Shown: positions 3,691 through 7,041 of the stretch, piece after piece
Layout of the letters: each line of letters starts with the position of its first letter
Numbering within the stretch: position 1 is the stretch's first letter
Origin: an archaeon
GTDB lineage: Archaea; Thermoproteota; Bathyarchaeia; TCS64
Assembly: GCA_020444005.1 (NCBI GenBank)
Contig: JAHLLU010000105.1
Coordinates: 1 to 7,041, forward strand
Direction of reading: 5' to 3'
Length of the DNA: 7,041 nucleotides
Program-made: the position numbers and the translations under genes
The notes under the pieces: generated by a model
The model's database searches: none
Told to the model about the DNA's origin: nothing
The model's input: only the letters and a program-made list of their open reading frames with translations

Positions 3691-5616
3691 ATGAGACTAC
3701 CAATAATGCAAGTAAGCTTGGATACACGTAAACTCACCAGCTTCGCGCTGGTGGCATTCATACTGGGGGGTGCCCTTGGTGGAGTGCTCTGGAATATGGG
3801 CGGAGTATATGTTCCAAACAGTAACCTTGACGCCTTTTTCGGTAATATGCACCGCTTCACAAGCTACGATGAACTCAAAGAATACCTCACAGACTACAGT
3901 TCAGGCTATGGTGTAGACTACATCAGAGGCTTTGGCTTTGGTGATTTTATAATGGCTCCACTTGCCTCGGACGGAGCAAATGTTGATATATATTGGGATA
4001 CCGTTGAGTCAGCAGCTGGTTCCCACGAGTTATATGTTGGTGACGAATACTCTGGCACAAATATCCAAGTCGAGGGGGTAGATGAGGCTGATGTTGTTAA
4101 GACTGATGGTGAGTACATCTATTACGCGAAAGGCACACAGGTAATCATCATCAAAGCCTACCCATCGGAAGACTCTGGAATAGTCAAACGGCTGAACTTT
4201 GATAACACTGTCTCAGACCTCTACGTAAGTAGTGACCGACTAGTTGTTTTCACATCAAAAAGTTACTATTATTACTTTTATTATGATGTTGATGACTCTG
4301 AGTCCAATGGACCCCAGACAACCCTCACAGTCTACGACATAACCAACCCAACTGATCCCCAGAAAATCAAAGAATTCGGCATGGACGGAGAATACTTCAA
4401 CAGCCGGCTCATCGGAGACTATCTCTACTACATCATCACAAATCAAGCCTACATCAATGAAGATGAGCTAGTCCCCTTACCCAGCATTAGGGAGAACGAG
4501 ACATGGTGCACAATACAACCCACCGAGATATGGTATCCAAATAACACAAGGGGCTGGATGCAGTACTATACGATAGCTAGTCTCGACATCTCAGACGCAG
4601 AGGCGCAGTTATCCACCGAGACATTCCTACTAGACTCTGGATACAACCTCTACGTGAGCCCCACAAACCTCTACCTCACAAGCAACGGATGGAACAGCGA
4701 TACCACCATCACCAAGATAGGAATCGAGAACGGAGACATCACCTTCAAGGCAAACGGCACAGTCCCCGGCTACGTACTTAACCAGTTCAGCATGGACGAG
4801 CATGATGGCTACTTCAGAATCGCCACCACCAGCAACGACTGGCGCAGTGGCTCCAACGGAAACAATGTATACGTGCTGGACGAGGACTTGGAGATCGTGG
4901 GAGAACTGGAAGGCCTTGCACCGGGTGAGGAGATATACAGCGCCCGTTTCATGGGTTCACGGTGTTATCTGGTTACCTTCAAGAAGGTAGACCCATTGTT
5001 TACCATCGATCTAAGCGACCCGGAGAACCCCATGGTGCTTGGGAAGCTCAAGATACCCGGATTCAGCGACTATCTCCACCCATATGACGAGAACACCCTC
5101 ATCGGTATAGGCAAGGAGACAGAGGAAGCCGAGGAAGGCGACTTCGCGTGGCATCAAGGAGTAAAGATCAGCCTATTCGATGTCAGTGACGTAGAGAACC
5201 CAAGAGAACTAGCCAAGATAGAGATAGGTGATAGGGGTTCAGACAGTCCAGCACGGTATGATCATCATGCTTTCCTCTTCAGCAAGGCACGTAACCTACT
5301 GGTTATACCGATACTGGAGGCAGGCATAGACGAGGATGATTTCAGTGGAGAAGTACCCGACAACTTCTACGGCGAGTACACGTATCAGGGAGCCTATGTA
5401 TTCGATATCAGCCTCGAAGGAATAGAGCTACGTGGACAAGTAACCCATCTACAGGATGATGAGTTGCTGAAGAGTGGTTTCTGGTTTGAATCAGAGTACA
5501 CAATAGAGCGCAGCCTCTACATCGCGGACAACCTGTACACCATGAGTCAGGGCATGATCAAGATAAATAACCTTGAGACCCTTGAAGAGCTGGCTGAGAT
5601 AGATCTAGGTGAATAA
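3691..5616 (+). CDS. Membrane-anchored extracellular beta-propeller protein (PF09826-like)
   Basis: The protein is 641 residues. Residues about 16-36 (TSFALVAFILGGALGGVLW) form an uncleaved signal anchor or signal peptide; the rest is hydrophilic and acidic. The diagnostic stretch is TNIQVEGVDEADVVKTDG (123-140), followed by YIYYAKGTQVIII, which matches the start of the secreted beta-propeller family PF09826. Blade-like repeats follow, with strands such as LTVYDITNPTDP (212-223), FTIDLSDPENPMVLGKLKI (437-455) and ISLFDVSDVENPRELAKI (493-510), each with an Asp-x-Ser/Thr-Asp/Asn-Pro turn. YDHHAFLF (523-530) is another conserved-looking patch. The C-terminus ends in YTMSQGMIKINNLETLEELAEI. Three N-glycosylation sequons (Asn269, Asn284, Asn355) suit an extracellular location. 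The ligand and activity are unknown, and no catalytic motif is evident. The ATG at 3706 is an alternative start. A Tyr/Phe run at 192-198 is unusual. It is coupled to the membrane winged-helix gene 1 bp downstream. Confidence 0.9.
   Translation: MRLPIMQVSLDTRKLTSFALVAFILGGALGGVLWNMGGVYVPNSNLDAFFGNMHRFTSYDELKEYLTDYSSGYGVDYIRGFGFGDFIMAPLASDGANVDIYWDTVESAAGSHELYVGDEYSGTNIQVEGVDEADVVKTDGEYIYYAKGTQVIIIKAYPSEDSGIVKRLNFDNTVSDLYVSSDRLVVFTSKSYYYYFYYDVDDSESNGPQTTLTVYDITNPTDPQKIKEFGMDGEYFNSRLIGDYLYYIITNQAYINEDELVPLPSIRENETWCTIQPTEIWYPNNTRGWMQYYTIASLDISDAEAQLSTETFLLDSGYNLYVSPTNLYLTSNGWNSDTTITKIGIENGDITFKANGTVPGYVLNQFSMDEHDGYFRIATTSNDWRSGSNGNNVYVLDEDLEIVGELEGLAPGEEIYSARFMGSRCYLVTFKKVDPLFTIDLSDPENPMVLGKLKIPGFSDYLHPYDENTLIGIGKETEEAEEGDFAWHQGVKISLFDVSDVENPRELAKIEIGDRGSDSPARYDHHAFLFSKARNLLVIPILEAGIDEDDFSGEVPDNFYGEYTYQGAYVFDISLEGIELRGQVTHLQDDELLKSGFWFESEYTIERSLYIADNLYTMSQGMIKINNLETLEELAEIDLGE
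5607..5612 (+). promoter_or_regulatory. Shine-Dalgarno site inside the propeller gene end
   Basis: AGGTGA lies 5 nt before the ATG at 5618 and within the last codons of the beta-propeller gene. It decides between the ATG at 5618 and the in-frame GTG at 5609, which lies inside the motif itself. It indicates coupled translation of the two genes. Confidence 0.65.
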
Positions 5617-5617
5617 G

Positions 5618-6058
5618 ATGGGTGAGGCGAAGCGAATCTACGGGAAGACACTAGACGTCTACCTGTGCATACTCACCAGCGAGAACCCAATAGGCGTCAG
5701 AGACATCTGGCGAGCCCTCGGTTTCAGCAGCCCAAGCCTAGCCCAATACCACGTAAACAAACTTCTAGACCTCAAACTCATAGAGACAGACTTCGACGGC
5801 AAATACATCATCAACGACCAAGAATCCATCGAAGCACTACGCAGCTTTCTATTACTCAGAGGCATGCTGATACCAAGACTCACCATCTATAGTGCTTTGA
5901 TTCTCGGCTTGATGGTTAGCTACGTGATGTACTGGCCGTGGAGAGGCGACTTCCGAGATCTAGTAACCTTGTTCATCGGTTTATTCAGCGCAGGTGCTTT
6001 CCTGTTTGAAGCCGTTAAACAGTACCGTGGCTTGGATTTCATGAAGAAAGAGGACTAG
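5618..6058 (+). CDS. Winged-helix protein with two C-terminal membrane helices
   Basis: The product has 146 residues. The N-terminal half is a winged helix-turn-helix: GKTLDVYLCILTSENP (helix 1), GVRDIWRALG (helix 2), SSPSLAQYHVNKLLDLKLIE (recognition helix) and a short wing FDGKYIIND. A linker helix follows (ESIEALRSFLLLRG). Two membrane segments lie at about 84-106 and 113-133, with the hydrophilic tail KQYRGLDFMKKED. The DNA-binding part and both termini should be cytoplasmic, making it a membrane-tethered transcription regulator. It starts one base after the stop of the propeller gene and shares its transcript, so the pair may link an outside event to gene control; that link is inferred. 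The DNA target is unknown, with the promoter region 3567-3690 an obvious candidate. The gene ends 18 bp from the convergent membrane-protein gene. Confidence 0.85.
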   Translation: MGEAKRIYGKTLDVYLCILTSENPIGVRDIWRALGFSSPSLAQYHVNKLLDLKLIETDFDGKYIINDQESIEALRSFLLLRGMLIPRLTIYSALILGLMVSYVMYWPWRGDFRDLVTLFIGLFSAGAFLFEAVKQYRGLDFMKKED

Positions 6059-6076
6059 CTAGAAGGTTTACTGAAC

Positions 6077-6991
6077 TTATTTCTCTGTTTCCTTTATTCT
6101 TTCCAGTTTTTCTACAAACCTGTACCGTGAGTGAATGTATCCTAAGCAGAGTAAAGCGAACCCCGTTTCAAAGACGCTTGTTGATACGCCTACAATATCC
6201 CAAATAAGCTCAGGAACAAAGTCAAGAGCATTCACCTGTCCTGTAGCCAGCATGTTTGATAATAGACCTATAACGCGTATGACTAGCTGCGTTACCCCAA
6301 GTGTATACAGGATGCTTCCATACTTGGATTTTAATTCGATTTCTATTCCAGATCTATACATCTTCCAGAGAAACCAATAGCTAACCGGGATCAAGACATA
6401 CGATAAAACCATCATGTATACTCCAATATACTTAGATGTGTAACCTGTCTGAATCCTCATGTAGGTTAGATAACTACCAACCAATGTAGAAACAAGCGCA
6501 ACACCCCTGTAGACCAAAACAATATTTAGAATGTCTTTACTCAGAACCGGGCTGATTGTGAACCTATCCTCGATAAGCCATCCGAGAACAAGCCCCGAGA
6601 AAACTGGTGCCAGAAACTTGTATCCCGTGATGCTTTGCATACACGCTGCTTGAAACATAGCTTGAGGTATACCCTCGGTCAGATACCATCCGATACCCGA
6701 AACGATGAAGGCTAAAACCCAACTGTACCCCATTCTAGTGAGGAGTCCACGGTATTGATGCGATAGATCGGTTTTCTTTCCTATCCAGTATCCGGATGCT
6801 ATTGCCCAGACTTTTATCACGCTGGTAATAATCCTCAGTAGATTCCTGTATAACTCATAATTTTCTTGACTATAGCTTAACAGAATGATTCTCAGAAACG
6901 CGGTTGACCCCATCAACAGCAGCCTAGCTGCTATTACCATGAAGCTTAACACAAATAACGTGTTGAATAACCTTTTTTCGTCCCATCTCAA
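6077..6991 (-). CDS. Multi-pass membrane protein of unknown function
   Basis: The 304-residue protein has about eight hydrophobic segments, near residues 11-39, 52-70, 86-104, 122-140, 153-176, 187-208, 226-248 and 262-286. Between them are short loops and a few basic ones (GKKTDLSHQYRG, WKMYRSGIEIELKSKYG). The C-terminal tail is charged and helical (HSRYRFVEKLERIKETEK), likely cytoplasmic. There is no recognised transporter signature, ATP-binding motif, metal-binding cluster or catalytic motif. The start is TTG at 6991: no ATG or GTG occurs in frame before an upstream stop, a good ribosome-binding site fits, and the next internal ATG (residue 18) lies inside the first membrane helix. I do not recognise the family; a transporter-like or sensor-like role cannot be separated from sequence alone. 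Confidence 0.8.
   Translation of the reverse strand: MRWDEKRLFNTLFVLSFMVIAARLLLMGSTAFLRIILLSYSQENYELYRNLLRIITSVIKVWAIASGYWIGKKTDLSHQYRGLLTRMGYSWVLAFIVSGIGWYLTEGIPQAMFQAACMQSITGYKFLAPVFSGLVLGWLIEDRFTISPVLSKDILNIVLVYRGVALVSTLVGSYLTYMRIQTGYTSKYIGVYMMVLSYVLIPVSYWFLWKMYRSGIEIELKSKYGSILYTLGVTQLVIRVIGLLSNMLATGQVNALDFVPELIWDIVGVSTSVFETGFALLCLGYIHSRYRFVEKLERIKETEK
6079..6115 (+). terminator. U-rich region after the propeller operon
   Basis: From about 20 bp past the stop at 6056-6058 the plus strand is pyrimidine-rich, with several TTT runs and a T5 run at the end. This could terminate the two-gene operon. It lies over the end of the opposing gene, whose Lys/Glu-rich tail would give T-rich complement anyway, so the call is weak. 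Confidence 0.3.
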
Positions 6992-6997
6992 CGTATA

Positions 6998-7002
6998 CTC
7001 CC
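6998..7002 (-). promoter_or_regulatory. Shine-Dalgarno site deciding a TTG start
   Basis: GGGAG on the minus strand is 6 nt before the TTG at 6991. With an in-frame stop at 7004-7006, this settles the start of the membrane-protein gene. Confidence 0.6.
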
Positions 7003-7012
7003 GTTATGAACG

Positions 7013-7041
7013 GTTTATTTCATAAAAAACTATCTAAAAAT
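7013..7041 (-). promoter_or_regulatory. AT-rich promoter region of the membrane-protein gene
   Basis: The last 29 bases of the window are AT-rich. On the minus strand they contain TTTTTAGATAG and TTTTTTATG, either of which could be a TATA box. The farther one (centre about 7036) leaves room for a leader that includes the Shine-Dalgarno site. The choice between them cannot be settled here. Confidence 0.35.

Noticed and set aside
5665..5892. Plus-strand open frame rich in His, Arg and Gln within the membrane winged-helix gene
   Set aside because: It is a frame shadow caused by the C/A-rich codon use of the real gene.
1..7041. CRISPR array, insertion sequence or attachment site
   Set aside because: No regularly spaced direct repeats, transposase or integrase coding, or target-site duplications were seen.

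Overview
The window looks like a piece of an archaeal genome with about half G+C. The reasons are TATA-like boxes centred 26-30 bp before several start codons with little or no leader (the starts at 826, 2358, 2410 and 3566), U-rich tracts rather than strong hairpins at gene ends, a secreted beta-propeller family common in archaea, and many small winged-helix, zinc-ribbon and membrane proteins. AGA/AGG and ATA codons are frequent. I cannot fix the lineage from sequence alone. A Thermoproteota/Bathyarchaeia-like or Asgard-like source is a guess. No tRNA, rRNA, CRISPR array, insertion sequence or integrase was seen.

Layout. (1) 1-71: C-terminal end of a plus-strand gene, butting tail-to-tail against a minus-strand gene for a small coiled-coil protein (72-359). 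(2) 433-1035: a divergent pair on the plus strand, a zinc-ribbon protein and a tiny two-helix membrane protein with its own leaderless promoter. (3) 1036-1293: a 258-bp gap between convergent genes, holding repeated C-rich and G-rich tracts that could form competing hairpins, plus a terminator for the next gene. (4) 1294-2358, minus strand: a PLP-dependent class V aminotransferase of the alanine-glyoxylate/serine-pyruvate type. It is divergent from a 75-residue winged-helix protein (2410-2637), and both start codons lie 26 bp from the same AT-rich box. (5) 2634-3566, minus strand: a compact three-gene DsrE/DsrF/DsrH-like (TusDCB-like) sulfur-relay cassette. (6) 3567-3690: divergent promoter region with several TGTTC/GAACA half-sites. 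(7) 3691-6058, plus strand: a membrane-anchored extracellular beta-propeller protein (PF09826-like), coupled to a winged-helix protein with two membrane helices. (8) 6077-6991, minus strand: an unknown multi-pass membrane protein with a TTG start.

How the parts may work together. The DsrEFH-like trio would form a hetero-oligomer carrying sulfur as a persulfide on the one well-placed cysteine, Cys58 of the DsrE-like subunit. No TusA, TusE, rhodanese or sulfur-oxidation gene is in view, so the donor and acceptor are unknown. The propeller and its membrane winged-helix partner look like one two-gene unit, with an outside sensing or binding domain and an inside DNA-binding domain. That coupling is inference from the gene order and the predicted topology. 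The most unusual items are the trio with its half-site-rich promoter, the propeller/membrane-regulator pair, the shared-box divergent promoter, and the competing-tract structure at 1094-1204.
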